The translations under genes were made by a program, and so were the position numbers. Below, in pieces: positions 15,937 to 24,446 of a stretch of 30,704 nucleotides of DNA (the stretch's first letter is position 1; each line of letters starts with the position of its first letter). The DNA lies in NCBI GenBank assembly GCA_047610385.1, contig JBLGAC010000049.1, positions 1 to 30,704 of the forward strand, in the 5' to 3' direction. A model generated the notes under the pieces. The model was given only the letters and a program-made list of their open reading frames with translations, was not told the origin of the DNA and did no database searches. Origin of the DNA: JBOCEF01 sp047610385 (GTDB lineage: Bacteria > Pseudomonadota > Alphaproteobacteria > Rhodobacterales > Rhodobacteraceae).

Positions 15937-16734
15937 CTAGAAGGTGGAGTTGAAGGCGCCGCCGTCGAGCATCACGTTCTGCCCGATCATGAAGCCTGCA
16001 TGCTGGCTGCACAGGAACGCGCAGGTGGCGCCAAATTCCTGCGCTGTGCCGTAGCGGCGCGCGGGGATGGTGGCGGCGCGGCGGGCCTGGGCCTCTTCCA
16101 TCGTGATGCCTTCGGCCTTCACCACCCCGCCATCAAGCGCAAGCGCCCGGTCGGTGGCGTGGATGCCCGGCAGCAGGTTGTTCATCACCACCCCATGGGG
16201 CGCGACCTGCCGCGCGGTGCCCGCGGCGAACCCGGTCAGGCCCGATCGCGCGCCATTTGACAGGCCCAGCACGCCGATCGGCGATTTCACCGATTGGGAG
16301 GTGATGTTCACCACCCTGCCCCAGCCGCGATCCATCATCCCCGGCAGCACGGCGGTGGTCAGCAGGATGGGGGTGAGCATATTGCCCTCAATCGCGCCCA
16401 TCCATTCCTTGCGGCCCCAGTCGGACCACATCCCCGGGGGGGGGCCGCCTGCGTTGTTCACCAGAATGTCGGCGCCGCCGGTGGGCGACAGGGCGGCGGC
16501 GGCGGCCAGAACCGCGTCCCGGCCTTCGTCGGTGGTGATGTCGGCGGCGACGGTGACCACCTCAACTCCATAAGCTGCGCGAATGGCGGCGGCGGTGGCC
16601 TCCAATGCCTCAGCCCCGCGGGCGTTGAGGACAAGGTTCACCCCTGCCTCAGCCAGTGCTTCGGCGCAACCGCGTCCAAGGCCCTTGGAACTTGCGCACA
16701 CGATTGCGGTGCGGCCTTTGATGCCCAGATCCAT
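15937..16734 (-). CDS. SDR-family oxidoreductase lacking the classical YxxxK
   Basis: A 265-residue Rossmann-fold protein with the nucleotide-binding motif ASSKGLGRG (about 14-22), the DI after the fourth strand (VAADITTD), NNAGG and the catalytic-strand serine in VVNITSQSV. At the usual active-site position YxxxK it reads SNGAR (LGLSNGARSGLTG), so the catalytic Tyr and Lys are replaced. A subset of annotated SDR proteins shares this LSNxxR form, so this is a family trait rather than a mutation, but it leaves the reaction unknown. The start ATG at 16734 has GGGAG 6 nt upstream. It is 172 bp from the ABC ATPase gene in the same direction. Confidence 0.85.
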   Translation of the reverse strand: MDLGIKGRTAIVCASSKGLGRGCAEALAEAGVNLVLNARGAEALEATAAAIRAAYGVEVVTVAADITTDEGRDAVLAAAAALSPTGGADILVNNAGGPPPGMWSDWGRKEWMGAIEGNMLTPILLTTAVLPGMMDRGWGRVVNITSQSVKSPIGVLGLSNGARSGLTGFAAGTARQVAPHGVVMNNLLPGIHATDRALALDGGVVKAEGITMEEAQARRAATIPARRYGTAQEFGATCAFLCSQHAGFMIGQNVMLDGGAFNSTF

Positions 16735-16852
16735 AGCGTTCTCCCTCGCTTCGTTCACATGTGGCGAAGCTTAGAGCCCGCGCGCCCCCACGGCAACGGG
16801 GGGCGCGCAGGCTTTTTGACCTGCGGCACCGCTGTGCGGCCTGAACCGGTGA

Positions 16853-16881
16853 TTGCGCGCCGCTCCGGCCTGCCATATAGG
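16853..16881 (+). promoter_or_regulatory. Possible promoter of prfC
   Basis: TTGCGC (16853-16858), a 17-bp spacer and TATAGG (16876-16881). Transcription would begin at or within a few bases of the prfC ATG (16889), implying a leaderless or near-leaderless mRNA, which agrees with the absence of a ribosome binding site. Confidence 0.35.
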
Positions 16882-16888
16882 GCGCAGC

Positions 16889-18496
16889 ATGTCCGAGATC
16901 GAACACACCTCCGCCCCCTTGCCGCCCGAAATTGCGCGGCGCCGCACCTTTGCGATCATCAGTCATCCTGACGCGGGCAAGACCACGCTGACGGAAAAGC
17001 TGCTGTTGTTCGGGGGCGCGATTCAGGCTGCCGGTCAGGTGCGCGCCAAAGGCGAGGCGCGGCGCACCCGGTCGGACTTTATGAAGATGGAGCAGGAGCG
17101 CGGGATCTCGGTCTCCGCCTCAGCGATGTCGTTTGAATATGATGGCTGCTGGTTCAATCTGGTCGACACGCCGGGGCATGAAGATTTCTCAGAAGACACC
17201 TACCGCACCCTGACGGCAGTGGACGCCGCGATCATGGTGATCGACGGGGCCAAGGGTGTGGAAAGCCAGACCCGCAAGCTGTTCGAAGTGTGCCGCATGC
17301 GCGACATGCCGATTTTGACGTTTTGCAACAAGATGGACCGCGAAAGCCGCGACGTCTTTGAAATCATCGACGAAATTCAGGAAGAACTGGCGCTTGATGT
17401 GTCCCCCGCGTCGTGGCCGATCGGGATGGGGCGTGATTTTCTGGGCGCCTATGATTTGGTCAACGACCGGCTGGGCATCATGGACCGCGCCGAACGCAAC
17501 GTGCGCGGCACAAACATGGAGCTGTCGGGCCTGAACGATCCAAGGATCGAGGCGCATGTGCCCGCCGGCCAGCTAGAGACCCTGCGCGAAGAGGTCGAGA
17601 TGGCCCGCGGCCTGCTGCCCGCCTTTGACACCAAGGCGTTCCGCGAAGGGTCAATGTCGCCGATCTGGTTCGGATCTGCGCTCAATTCCTTTGGCGTGCG
17701 CGAATTGCTGGCCGGGTTGAAAGCCTATGCGCCGCCGCCTTTGGCGCGCGCCACCGACAAGCGCGTGGTGCAGCCTGATGAGGCAAAGGTCACCGGCTTT
17801 GTGTTCAAGGTTCAGGCCAACATGGACCCCAAGCACCGCGACCGGGTGGCGTTCACGCGGCTGTGCTCTGGCCATTTCAAACGCGGCATGAAGCTGACCC
17901 ATGTGCGCACTGGCAAGCCGATGGCGATCTCCAACCCCGTGCTGTTTTTGGCGAGTGAGCGCGAAGTGCTGGACGACGCTTGGGCTGGCGACATCATCGG
18001 CATCCCCAACCACGGCCAATTGCGCATCGGCGACGCGTTGACTGAGGGCGAGGATCTGCGCTTCACCGGCATTCCGTCCTTTGCACCGGAGCTTTTGCAG
18101 ACCTGCCGCGCAGGCGATCCGATGAAGGCCAAGCACCTTGAAAAGGCCCTGACCCAGTTTGCCGAGGAAGGCGCATCAAAGCTTTTCCGCCCTGAAATCG
18201 GGTCAGGATTCATCGTCGGCGTGGTCGGGCCATTGCAGTTTGAGGTTCTGGCATCGCGCATTGAGCAGGAATACGGCCTGCCCGTGCGCTTTGAGCCGAC
18301 GCAGTTCACCAGCGCGCGCTGGATTTCGGGCACGCGCGACGCGGTGGACGCGTTCATCAAGGCGAACAAGGGCCATATGGCCGCTGATCACGACGGCGAT
18401 CCGGTCTACATGATCCGCATGCAGTGGGATCTGGACCGGGTGCAGCGCGATTTTCCGGATGTGCGGCTGACGGCCACCAAAGAATCGCTGGCCTGA
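16889..18496 (+). CDS. prfC: Peptide chain release factor 3
   Basis: RF3 is a translational GTPase that removes RF1/RF2 from the ribosome after peptide release. The 535-residue product (E. coli 529) has G1 SHPDAGKT (25-32), the switch I region with QERGISVSASAM, G3 DTPGHEDFSEDT, G4 FCNKMDRE, then domains II and III with GFVFKVQANMDP and the QFEVLASR region typical of RF3. The unusual SxSxM after RGISV separates it from EF-G, which reads RGITI. The start at 16889 gives the common length; the frame is open upstream to 16853 without a good start. A hairpin lies after the stop. Confidence 0.96.
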   Translation: MSEIEHTSAPLPPEIARRRTFAIISHPDAGKTTLTEKLLLFGGAIQAAGQVRAKGEARRTRSDFMKMEQERGISVSASAMSFEYDGCWFNLVDTPGHEDFSEDTYRTLTAVDAAIMVIDGAKGVESQTRKLFEVCRMRDMPILTFCNKMDRESRDVFEIIDEIQEELALDVSPASWPIGMGRDFLGAYDLVNDRLGIMDRAERNVRGTNMELSGLNDPRIEAHVPAGQLETLREEVEMARGLLPAFDTKAFREGSMSPIWFGSALNSFGVRELLAGLKAYAPPPLARATDKRVVQPDEAKVTGFVFKVQANMDPKHRDRVAFTRLCSGHFKRGMKLTHVRTGKPMAISNPVLFLASEREVLDDAWAGDIIGIPNHGQLRIGDALTEGEDLRFTGIPSFAPELLQTCRAGDPMKAKHLEKALTQFAEEGASKLFRPEIGSGFIVGVVGPLQFEVLASRIEQEYGLPVRFEPTQFTSARWISGTRDAVDAFIKANKGHMAADHDGDPVYMIRMQWDLDRVQRDFPDVRLTATKESLA

Positions 18497-18528
18497 GCTG
18501 TTTTTGCGTAACGTCTTCATGCAGTAAC

Positions 18529-18558
18529 GCGGCGCGCGACGGGATCGTTGCGCGCCGC
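18529..18558 (+). terminator. GC-rich hairpin after prfC
   Basis: GCGGCGCGC (18529-18537) pairs with GCGCGCCGC (18550-18558), with three further pairs inside (one G-T) and a 6-nt loop. It begins 33 nt after the prfC stop. No T run follows, so termination efficiency is uncertain. Confidence 0.55.
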
Positions 18559-18690
18559 TCGCAATGTGCAGGTCTCGGCGGGTATGAGCTGCTCATACGC
18601 AAATTCAACTCCCGTTAATGTTATATTAAGTATCAGAAAAAACAGCTTTGTGCGCGCCGCGCTCAGATTTTTCAATTATTGGGAGTTAAA

Positions 18691-19200
18691 ATGTTTTCTC
18701 GCTCCGCGCTTCTTGCCGTCGCCTTGACCGCGCTTACCGCCCTCCCATCCGCCGCGGTTACCTTGGTTCCGAACTCGGGCTGGCTTAAGTTCAGCTTCGG
18801 CGACGTCGGCTCCTCCCTGTCCGGTGAGCAGTATACGTTCACGCTGTCCAACGATAGCACGCTGAAGGTGACCGACGCCTATCGCACCGGTGACCGATTC
18901 CAGATCTTCAATTCCGGGTCCTCGCTGGGTTTCACCTCGCTGCCGATCGCTTCCGCGGTGGACGCCCGCGACGATTACGACCTCAGCTATTCAGACGCGC
19001 GTTGGAGCTCCGGCACATGGGTTCTGGGCGCGGGCAGCTACTCAATCACCGGCCTGACGACGGTCAGCCCCTTTGGCGGCGGCGACGGCGCGCTGATGGT
19101 GTCCTCGGGGGTGCCGGGGGTGCCGATCCCCGCCGCGGGCCTGATGCTGCTGACCGGTCTGGCGGGTTTTGCCGGACTGCGGCGCAAGCGCGACACCTGA
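18691..19200 (+). CDS. VPLPA-CTERM-type exported surface protein
   Basis: A 169-residue protein with an N-terminal signal peptide (MFSRSALLAVALTALTALPS, cleavage near AVT) and a C-terminal sorting signal at 144-167: VPIPAAGLMLLTGLAGFAG followed by LRRKR. This is the VPLPA/PEP-CTERM tripartite form, which is recognised by an exosortase that cuts near the proline motif and hands the protein to the envelope or exopolysaccharide. The middle domain (25-140) is rich in Ser, Gly, Asp and aromatic residues, likely beta-structured, with no cysteine. The start ATG at 18691 has GGGAG 5 nt upstream. The 5' region is markedly AT-rich (18610-18690) and probably holds the promoter. No exosortase gene is in the window. 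A clear terminator follows. Confidence 0.85.
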   Translation: MFSRSALLAVALTALTALPSAAVTLVPNSGWLKFSFGDVGSSLSGEQYTFTLSNDSTLKVTDAYRTGDRFQIFNSGSSLGFTSLPIASAVDARDDYDLSYSDARWSSGTWVLGAGSYSITGLTTVSPFGGGDGALMVSSGVPGVPIPAAGLMLLTGLAGFAGLRRKRDT

Positions 19201-19224
19201 TCGCGCACAACGCCTGGACACGCC

Positions 19225-19260
19225 ACGCCCGCCGCCCTCTAAAGGACGGCGGGCGTTTTC
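19225..19260 (+). terminator. Intrinsic terminator of the VPLPA-CTERM gene
   Basis: ACGCCCGCCG (19225-19234) and CGGCGGGCGT (19247-19256) form a perfect 10-bp stem with a 12-nt loop, followed by TTTC-GTTT. It begins 25 nt after the stop codon. Confidence 0.85.
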
Positions 19261-19321
19261 GTTTCCCCATCCTGTTCGCTGCGCCATCCTTGCCGCACCG
19301 CAGCGAAATCCGCCATATTCA

Positions 19322-19349
19322 TTGACTTTCGCACTGTTGCGAGTAAGGT
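19322..19349 (+). promoter_or_regulatory. Probable promoter of the DEAD-box helicase gene
   Basis: TTGACT (19322-19327), a 16-bp spacer and TAAGGT (19344-19349). Transcription from about 19356 would give a leader of about 80 nt that contains the hairpin at 19392-19420. Confidence 0.4.
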
Positions 19350-19391
19350 CGCGCCGCACACGCCAATCCGGGCGTAACGGACCGCGCTGAC

Positions 19392-19420
19392 ACTGCGGTC
19401 GTCACCAATCCGACCGCAGT
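19392..19420 (+). promoter_or_regulatory. Hairpin in the helicase mRNA leader
   Basis: ACTGCGGTCG (19392-19401) and CGACCGCAGT (19411-19420) form a perfect 10-bp stem with a 9-nt loop, ending 17 nt before the start codon. The ribosome binding site AGGA next to it lies inside a second small dyad (GCAG-GAC-CTGC). Such structures could control translation of a cold-induced or autoregulated helicase; this role is inferred. Confidence 0.5.
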
Positions 19421-19437
19421 CAAACAGCAGGACCTGC

Positions 19438-21405
19438 ATGAAATTCTCCGATCTCGATCTCGACGCCAAAGTCCTCCAGGCGCTGGAAGAGGCGGGCTAT
19501 GAAACGCCCACACCCATCCAGGAAAAGGCCATCCCTTCGGCGCTGATGGGCCGTGACGTGCTGGGCATCGCCCAGACAGGCACCGGCAAAACCGCCGCCT
19601 TCACCCTGCCGATGATCACGATTCTGTCGCAGGGCCGCGCCAAAGCGCGCATGCCGCGCAGTCTGATCCTGTGCCCGACGCGCGAACTGGCCGCCCAAGT
19701 CGCCCAGAACTTTGAGACCTACGGAAAATACCACAAGCTGACCATGGCGCTGCTGATCGGCGGCGTCAGCTTCAGGGATCAGGACAAAAAGATCGACCGC
19801 GGTGTTGATGTGCTGATCGCCACCCCCGGCCGTCTGCTGGACCATCAGCAGCGCGGCAAGCTGATGCTGACCGGCGTTCAGGTGATGGTGGTCGACGAAG
19901 CGGACCGGATGCTTGACATGGGCTTCATCCCGGACATTGAAAAGATCTTCAACCTGACGCCGTTCACGCGCCAGACGCTGTTCTTCTCAGCCACCATGCC
20001 CGCAGAAATCACCCGTCTGACCGAAGCGTTCCTGCACAATCCCGAACGCATCGAAGTCGCGGCCCAGTCCACCGCGTCGGAAACGATCACCCAGCGGGTG
20101 TGCAAGCACACGCCCAAAGGCCGCCTTGGGGCTGATAAGGAAAAGCGCGATCTGCTGCAAAAGCTGATCGAGAACGAAGGCGACTCGCTGACCAACGCCA
20201 TTGTGTTCTGCAACCGCAAGCGTGACGTGGATGTGGTGATGAAGGCGCTGAAAAAGGCGGGTGTGGACGCAGGTGCCATACATGGCGATCTGGAACAGTC
20301 GGAGCGCATGCGCGTGCTCGCCGGTTTTCGCGATAACAAGCTGCGGATCATGGTGGCCTCTGACGTGGCGGCGCGCGGGCTTGATATCCCGTCAGTCAGC
20401 CATGTGTTCAACTACGACGTCCCGATCCATGCTGAGGATTACATCCACCGCATCGGCCGCACCGGGCGCGCCGGGCGCGAAGGCAAATCGATCACCCTGT
20501 GCTTTCCGCATGAACAAAAGCATCTCGACAAGATTGAGGAGCTGGTGAAGGGCATGATCGTGGAAATGGCTGACCCGATGGCCTATGGCGCAGCGCCGGT
20601 ATCCGCCCCGGTTGCCGCCCCGGTTGCCAAGACGCCCGCACCCGTTGCCGCCACGATCCCCGCAGCCCCTGCCCCTGCCCCCGCTCCCACCGCCGACACT
20701 GACGCTGAGGCCAAGCCCAAGCGCACCCGCGCCCCGTCGCGCCGCCGCAAAACCGCCGATGCTGAGGCTGAGACGGTCGGAGCGGTGCCCGGTGCCGAAG
20801 ACGCCGCACCCGCCCGCGCGCCGCGCGTGTCGCGCCGCCGCGCCCGCACCCGCCCTGAGGATGCTGAGGCCCCCACCGCCGCCACGCCCGCCGTGACTGC
20901 CCAGCCGGTCGCGGTTGCCCAGCCCGTCGCCGCACCGGCACCGCAGCCCCAGCCCGCCGTGGCTGAGCAAGCGAAGGCTGACGACCCGAAGGCTGAGGAC
21001 GCCAAGCCCGCGCGCAGCCGCCGCGGCGGTCGCACGGGCGGGCGCAGCCGCAATGCGCCGCGCACCGAGCCGGCAGCAGAGCCCATGGTTGAACTGAAAA
21101 TTGAACCCAAGGTTGAGGCCAAACCTGCCGCCAAGCCTGAGCCGCGCCCCGATGCGCGCCCTGAGCCGCGTCCAGAGCCGCGCTCAGACAACCGCAACGG
21201 AAACAGCCGGAACGACCAGCGCGGCGGCCGGGTGCAGACCTCGTCGCAAGGCGGCGCGCGCCGCGACCGCGGTGGCCGGGTGATCGGCATGGGCGATCAC
21301 ATGCCTGCCTTCCTCGCTCAGGAAATCGACGTGCAGGCATTGATCCGCGCCTCGTCCCGCGGCGATGACCACGACAAGGTTGAAAACGAAAGCGACGCCG
21401 CCTGA
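19438..21405 (+). CDS. DEAD-box ATP-dependent RNA helicase, RhlE-like, with long disordered tail
   Basis: The 655-residue protein has a complete helicase core: Q motif TPIQ (25-28), motif I AQTGTGKT (45-52), PTREL (80-84), DEAD (153-156), SAT (184-186), the second RecA domain with IVFCNRK, the VASDVAARGLD motif and HRIGRTGR (337-344). From about residue 385 to 640 a low-complexity Ala/Pro/Arg/Glu-rich tail follows, with runs such as PEPRPDARPEPRPEPR and RRGGRTGGRSR, expected to bind RNA without fixed structure. Such proteins remodel RNA in ribosome assembly and RNA decay, often at low temperature. The start ATG has AGGA 5 nt upstream. A bidirectional terminator follows. The RhlE assignment rests on core similarity. 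Confidence 0.93.
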   Translation: MKFSDLDLDAKVLQALEEAGYETPTPIQEKAIPSALMGRDVLGIAQTGTGKTAAFTLPMITILSQGRAKARMPRSLILCPTRELAAQVAQNFETYGKYHKLTMALLIGGVSFRDQDKKIDRGVDVLIATPGRLLDHQQRGKLMLTGVQVMVVDEADRMLDMGFIPDIEKIFNLTPFTRQTLFFSATMPAEITRLTEAFLHNPERIEVAAQSTASETITQRVCKHTPKGRLGADKEKRDLLQKLIENEGDSLTNAIVFCNRKRDVDVVMKALKKAGVDAGAIHGDLEQSERMRVLAGFRDNKLRIMVASDVAARGLDIPSVSHVFNYDVPIHAEDYIHRIGRTGRAGREGKSITLCFPHEQKHLDKIEELVKGMIVEMADPMAYGAAPVSAPVAAPVAKTPAPVAATIPAAPAPAPAPTADTDAEAKPKRTRAPSRRRKTADAEAETVGAVPGAEDAAPARAPRVSRRRARTRPEDAEAPTAATPAVTAQPVAVAQPVAAPAPQPQPAVAEQAKADDPKAEDAKPARSRRGGRTGGRSRNAPRTEPAAEPMVELKIEPKVEAKPAAKPEPRPDARPEPRPEPRSDNRNGNSRNDQRGGRVQTSSQGGARRDRGGRVIGMGDHMPAFLAQEIDVQALIRASSRGDDHDKVENESDAA

Positions 21406-21423
21406 TCAGGCGCACCGCGCGCG

Positions 21424-21464
21424 AAAAAACGGGCCGCGGCGCATCAGCGCCGCGGCCCGTTTTT
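21424..21464. terminator. Bidirectional intrinsic terminator between helicase gene and pobA
   Basis: GGGCCGCGGCGC (21431-21442) and GCGCCGCGGCCC (21447-21458) form a perfect 12-bp stem with an ATCA loop. The stem is flanked by six A on the left and five T on the right. It ends rightward transcription of the helicase gene and, read on the other strand, leftward transcription of pobA. Confidence 0.95.
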
Positions 21465-21478
21465 GGTATCAGCCCAGA

Positions 21479-22648
21479 TCAGTACGGCAGGCCAACGTAA
21501 TTCTCGGCCATGGCGGTCTGGGCGGCCGCGGAATGCTCCAGATAGTCAATCTCAGCCTCCTGCATCCGCTGATCAAAATCGCTCTGATCGGGAAAACGGT
21601 GCAACGTGGTGGTCATCCACCATGAAAACCGCTCCGCCTTCCACACGCGGTTCAGGGCGCGTTCGGAGTAGCGGTCGATCCCCTCCGTGTCGCGCTCAGC
21701 ATACCAGCGGTGCAGCCCGTCATGCAGATAATGGATGTCAGACGCCGCAAGGTTCAGGCCCTTGGCCCCGGTCGGCGGCACGATATGCGCCGCGTCTCCG
21801 GCCAGAAACAGCCGCCCCCAGCGCATCGGTTCGGCCACAAACGACCGCAGCGGGGCGATGGATTTTTCGATCGACGGGCCGGTGATCAAGGTGTCCGCGG
21901 CCTCTTCGGGGATGCGTGCGCGCAGTTCATCCCAGAAACGCTGGTCGGACCATGCCGCGATGTCGTCGGTGACCGGCGCCTGCACATAATAGCGGCTGAG
22001 CTGCGGATTGCGCATCGAACACAGCGCAAAGCCCCGTTCATGATTTGCATAAATCAGCTCATGGGACACCGGCGGCGTGGCCGACAGAACCCCCAGCCAG
22101 CCGAACGGGTAGACCCGCTCAAACTCCTTCAACACATGGGCGGGGATGGTCTTGCGCCCAACCCCGTGGAACCCGTCGCAGGCGGCGACAAAATCACAAT
22201 CCAGCCGATGCTCCACCCCATCGCAGCGATAGCTGACATAGGGCGCGCCGCTTTCAACGTCATGGATCGCCACGTCTTCGGCATGGTGAATGACCGGCGC
22301 GCCCGCGGCGTCGCGCGCATCATAAAGATCGCGGGTCACTTCGGTTTGGCCGTAAACGGTGACCACTTTGCCGGTGCGCTGCTTGAAATCCACCCGGAAC
22401 TGGCGCCCGCGGGCGGCGAGGAACGTGCCCTCATGCACCAACCCTTCGGCGGCACAGCGCGCGCCAACCCCCGCGCGGTTCAGCATGTCGACCATCCCGG
22501 CCTCAAGCACGCCCGCGCGAATGCGTGACAGCACATGGTCGCGAGATTTTCGCTCCAGCACCACGGTGTCGATGCCGTCCAGATGCAAAAGCTGCGCGAG
22601 CAGAAGGCCCGACGGCCCCCCGCCGATGATCGCGACCTGTGTGCGCAT
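21479..22648 (-). CDS. pobA: 4-hydroxybenzoate 3-monooxygenase
   Basis: PobA is an FAD and NAD(P)H-dependent hydroxylase that turns 4-hydroxybenzoate into protocatechuate, which feeds the beta-ketoadipate pathway. The 389-residue length fits the family (about 390-394). Visible are the FAD GxGxxG motif as IIGGGPSG (7-14), SRIRAGVLE near the substrate and FAD site, the DG motif CDGFHGVGR and the GD motif AGDAAHIVPPTGAKGLN. The start ATG at 22648 has GGGAGG 11 nt upstream. The gene is divergent from an AraC-type regulator with only 102 bp between the two starts, the usual pobA/pobR arrangement. Confidence 0.95.
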   Translation of the reverse strand: MRTQVAIIGGGPSGLLLAQLLHLDGIDTVVLERKSRDHVLSRIRAGVLEAGMVDMLNRAGVGARCAAEGLVHEGTFLAARGRQFRVDFKQRTGKVVTVYGQTEVTRDLYDARDAAGAPVIHHAEDVAIHDVESGAPYVSYRCDGVEHRLDCDFVAACDGFHGVGRKTIPAHVLKEFERVYPFGWLGVLSATPPVSHELIYANHERGFALCSMRNPQLSRYYVQAPVTDDIAAWSDQRFWDELRARIPEEAADTLITGPSIEKSIAPLRSFVAEPMRWGRLFLAGDAAHIVPPTGAKGLNLAASDIHYLHDGLHRWYAERDTEGIDRYSERALNRVWKAERFSWWMTTTLHRFPDQSDFDQRMQEAEIDYLEHSAAAQTAMAENYVGLPY

Positions 22649-22750
22649 GAAATCTGTGGCCTCCCCGCCTGTGGTGTTGGGGGGCAAGTATACCGCCCGA
22701 CCCCGCGCAAAGGAATGGAGCCGCAGACCGATAACTTGTATGGATCGAAC

Positions 22751-23614
22751 ATGCAGCCAACAGTTTTCCCAGATGCGCCGATCCCCGCTTATGCGCTTTA
22801 CGGCGAGGCTGATGGCCCCGGCGGCGCGTTTCCTGACGTGCTGCATGTGGAAACCATCGGCGCGCGCGCCCGCAACCATGACTGGCAGGTGCGCGATCAC
22901 CGCCATGCCGCGCTGGCGCAGTTTCTGTGGATCGAAGACGGCGGCGGCGGCGCGCGCCATGATGGCGAAACCCACACCCTTGGCCCCGGCATCGGCGTTT
23001 TCACCCCGCCACTGACCATCCATGGCTTTGATTTCACCCCCCACACCGTCGGCTGGGTGCTGAGCATAGAGGCCGCGCGCGTGCAGGCCGACGCCCCGCC
23101 CGGCCCCGCCGTGATCGCCCCCGACGCCGACGCCGGCCACGCGATCACCGCGCTGATGTTGATGGCGGCGGCAGAACATGGCGGCGCGCGGGCGGGCCGG
23201 GCGACCGCGCTCGACCGGCTTGGGGCACTGGTGGCGCTGCATTTCGCGCGTGAGGCCGCCGCCGCCGCGCCAACCAAGGCGGCGGAGGACCCCTCAGCCG
23301 CCTTGGTGCGGCGCTATCTTGCACTGCTTGAGGCCCGGTTTCGCGCCCATCCCTCGGTGGCCGAATGCGCCGCGGCGCTGGGGATCACGCCCACGCACCT
23401 GACGCGCGTCTGCCGCGCTGTGACGGGGCGGCCCGCCTCAGCGCTGCTGCACGCAAGGCTGGTGCTGGAGGCCAAGCGCCTGCTGGTCTACACGCCGATG
23501 CGGGTGGCGGAGGTGTCCTGGACCCTCGGATTTGCAGATCCGGCCTATTTCACGCGGTTTTTCACGCAAAAGACCGGGCTGCCACCATCCAGATTTCGCG
23601 CCACTTTCAGCTGA
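22751..23614 (+). CDS. pobR: AraC-family regulator, probable PobR activator of pobA
   Basis: A 287-residue AraC/XylS-type protein. The N-terminal cupin-like sensor domain (about 1-160) has DHRHAALAQFLWIEDGGG and a FTPPLTIHGFDF segment typical of aromatic-acid sensing members. The C-terminal double helix-turn-helix (about 185-287) has AECAAALGITPTHLTRVCR and VAEVSWTLGFADPAYFTRFF, ending GLPPSRFR. The divergent gene is pobA, so activation of pobA in response to 4-hydroxybenzoate is inferred from context. Start choice: 22751 gives the usual length; an in-frame ATG at 22715 sits directly on AAAGGA and is less likely. The shared 102-bp control region includes GTATAC, but no operator could be defined. 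Confidence 0.85.
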   Translation: MQPTVFPDAPIPAYALYGEADGPGGAFPDVLHVETIGARARNHDWQVRDHRHAALAQFLWIEDGGGGARHDGETHTLGPGIGVFTPPLTIHGFDFTPHTVGWVLSIEAARVQADAPPGPAVIAPDADAGHAITALMLMAAAEHGGARAGRATALDRLGALVALHFAREAAAAAPTKAAEDPSAALVRRYLALLEARFRAHPSVAECAAALGITPTHLTRVCRAVTGRPASALLHARLVLEAKRLLVYTPMRVAEVSWTLGFADPAYFTRFFTQKTGLPPSRFRATFS

Positions 23615-23687
23615 GCAGACAAGAATGGCGGTCTGGCAGCTTCGGCCCTATATTGGTTGCATTGTTCCTGCTGACGGGAGAGACGCC

Positions 23688-24002
23688 ATGCCCCTGCCCT
23701 TCGCCGTTCCTGCGCTTGCCATCAAGGCCGGTCAGTTCGCCGTGGTCGCCGCAGTGGCCTGGCGCGCGGCGCGCCATGTCCATGCCGCCGGCCCGCGTGC
23801 TGAGGCGCGCGAAGCGGCGTTGGACGGGGTCGGCGCAGGCTTTGATCTGACCCGCGCGGCGGTGCCCGGCGCGGCGCGGATGGACATGGCGGCAGGGATG
23901 CGGCGCAGCCTGCGCCTTGGCCCCGATGGTCCAGGCATTGAGGCCGACCTGTCGCTGCTGGCCCGCCTGCGCCTGCGCCGCATCCCCGCCGGAGGGCGCT
24001 GA
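23688..24002 (+). CDS. Small hypothetical protein with N-terminal hydrophobic segment
   Basis: A 104-residue protein. An Ala/Val-rich segment (about 8-28, PALAIKAGQFAVVAAVAWRA) may be a membrane anchor; the rest is Arg/Ala/Leu-rich and likely helical. A good ribosome binding site (GGGAG at 23676-23680, 7 nt spacing) supports the ATG at 23688. The segment TATATTGG at about 23649 could be part of a promoter. It may be specific to this bacterial group; no function is inferred. It is 73 bp after pobR and the same strand, so co-transcription is possible. Confidence 0.7.
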   Translation: MPLPFAVPALAIKAGQFAVVAAVAWRAARHVHAAGPRAEAREAALDGVGAGFDLTRAAVPGAARMDMAAGMRRSLRLGPDGPGIEADLSLLARLRLRRIPAGGR

Positions 24003-24066
24003 CCCGCGGCAAAGCGCGCTCACCCACCCCGGCCACAGCCCCGGCTCACCCACCTCGGCGAGGGGC

Positions 24067-24092
24067 CAGTTCGCTCGCCCCGGCGAGGGGCC
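24067..24092. repeat. Dispersed 26-bp intergenic repeat, copy 2
   Basis: This copy differs from 15897-15922 at one base. Two looser copies lie just before it (around 24018-24034 and 24043-24067; CTCACCCACC.CGGC core). It abuts the CTAG target of the insertion sequence; before that insertion it would have lain right after the radC stop codon. Confidence 0.6.
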
Positions 24093-24095
24093 TAG
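24092..24095. repeat. Left CTAG target duplication of the IS
   Basis: CTAG directly outside the left inverted repeat; the matching copy is at 25007-25010. Confidence 0.7.
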
Positions 24096-24446
24096 GGTCA
24101 GGACCCATAAAGTGGATTCCCATAAACTATCGGATGTGATTCAACCTCCCCAAACGTTGGGAGTTTTGCCAAGTCCGATCACCACTTCTGGCTCACACAA
24201 GCGCAGTTTTCACTCCTGCAGCCGCTTTTGCCCAATAAGCCGAGAGGCGTGCCGCGGGTCGATGACCGGCGGGTGATCAGTGGCATCATCCATGTCATCC
24301 GGGGCGGGCTGATGTGGCGTGATGCCCCCGCCGCCTACGGTCCGCATTAGACTTTGTACGACCGCTTCGTGCGCTGGGCGGGCGTATTCGATCGGATATT
24401 CGCCACGCTGGCCACTGAGCGCACGGCATCCAACACCGTCATGATC

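Noticed and set aside
20492..21415. Leftward frames opposite the helicase tail
   Set aside because: They mirror the low-complexity Ala/Pro/Arg coding strand and have no independent support.
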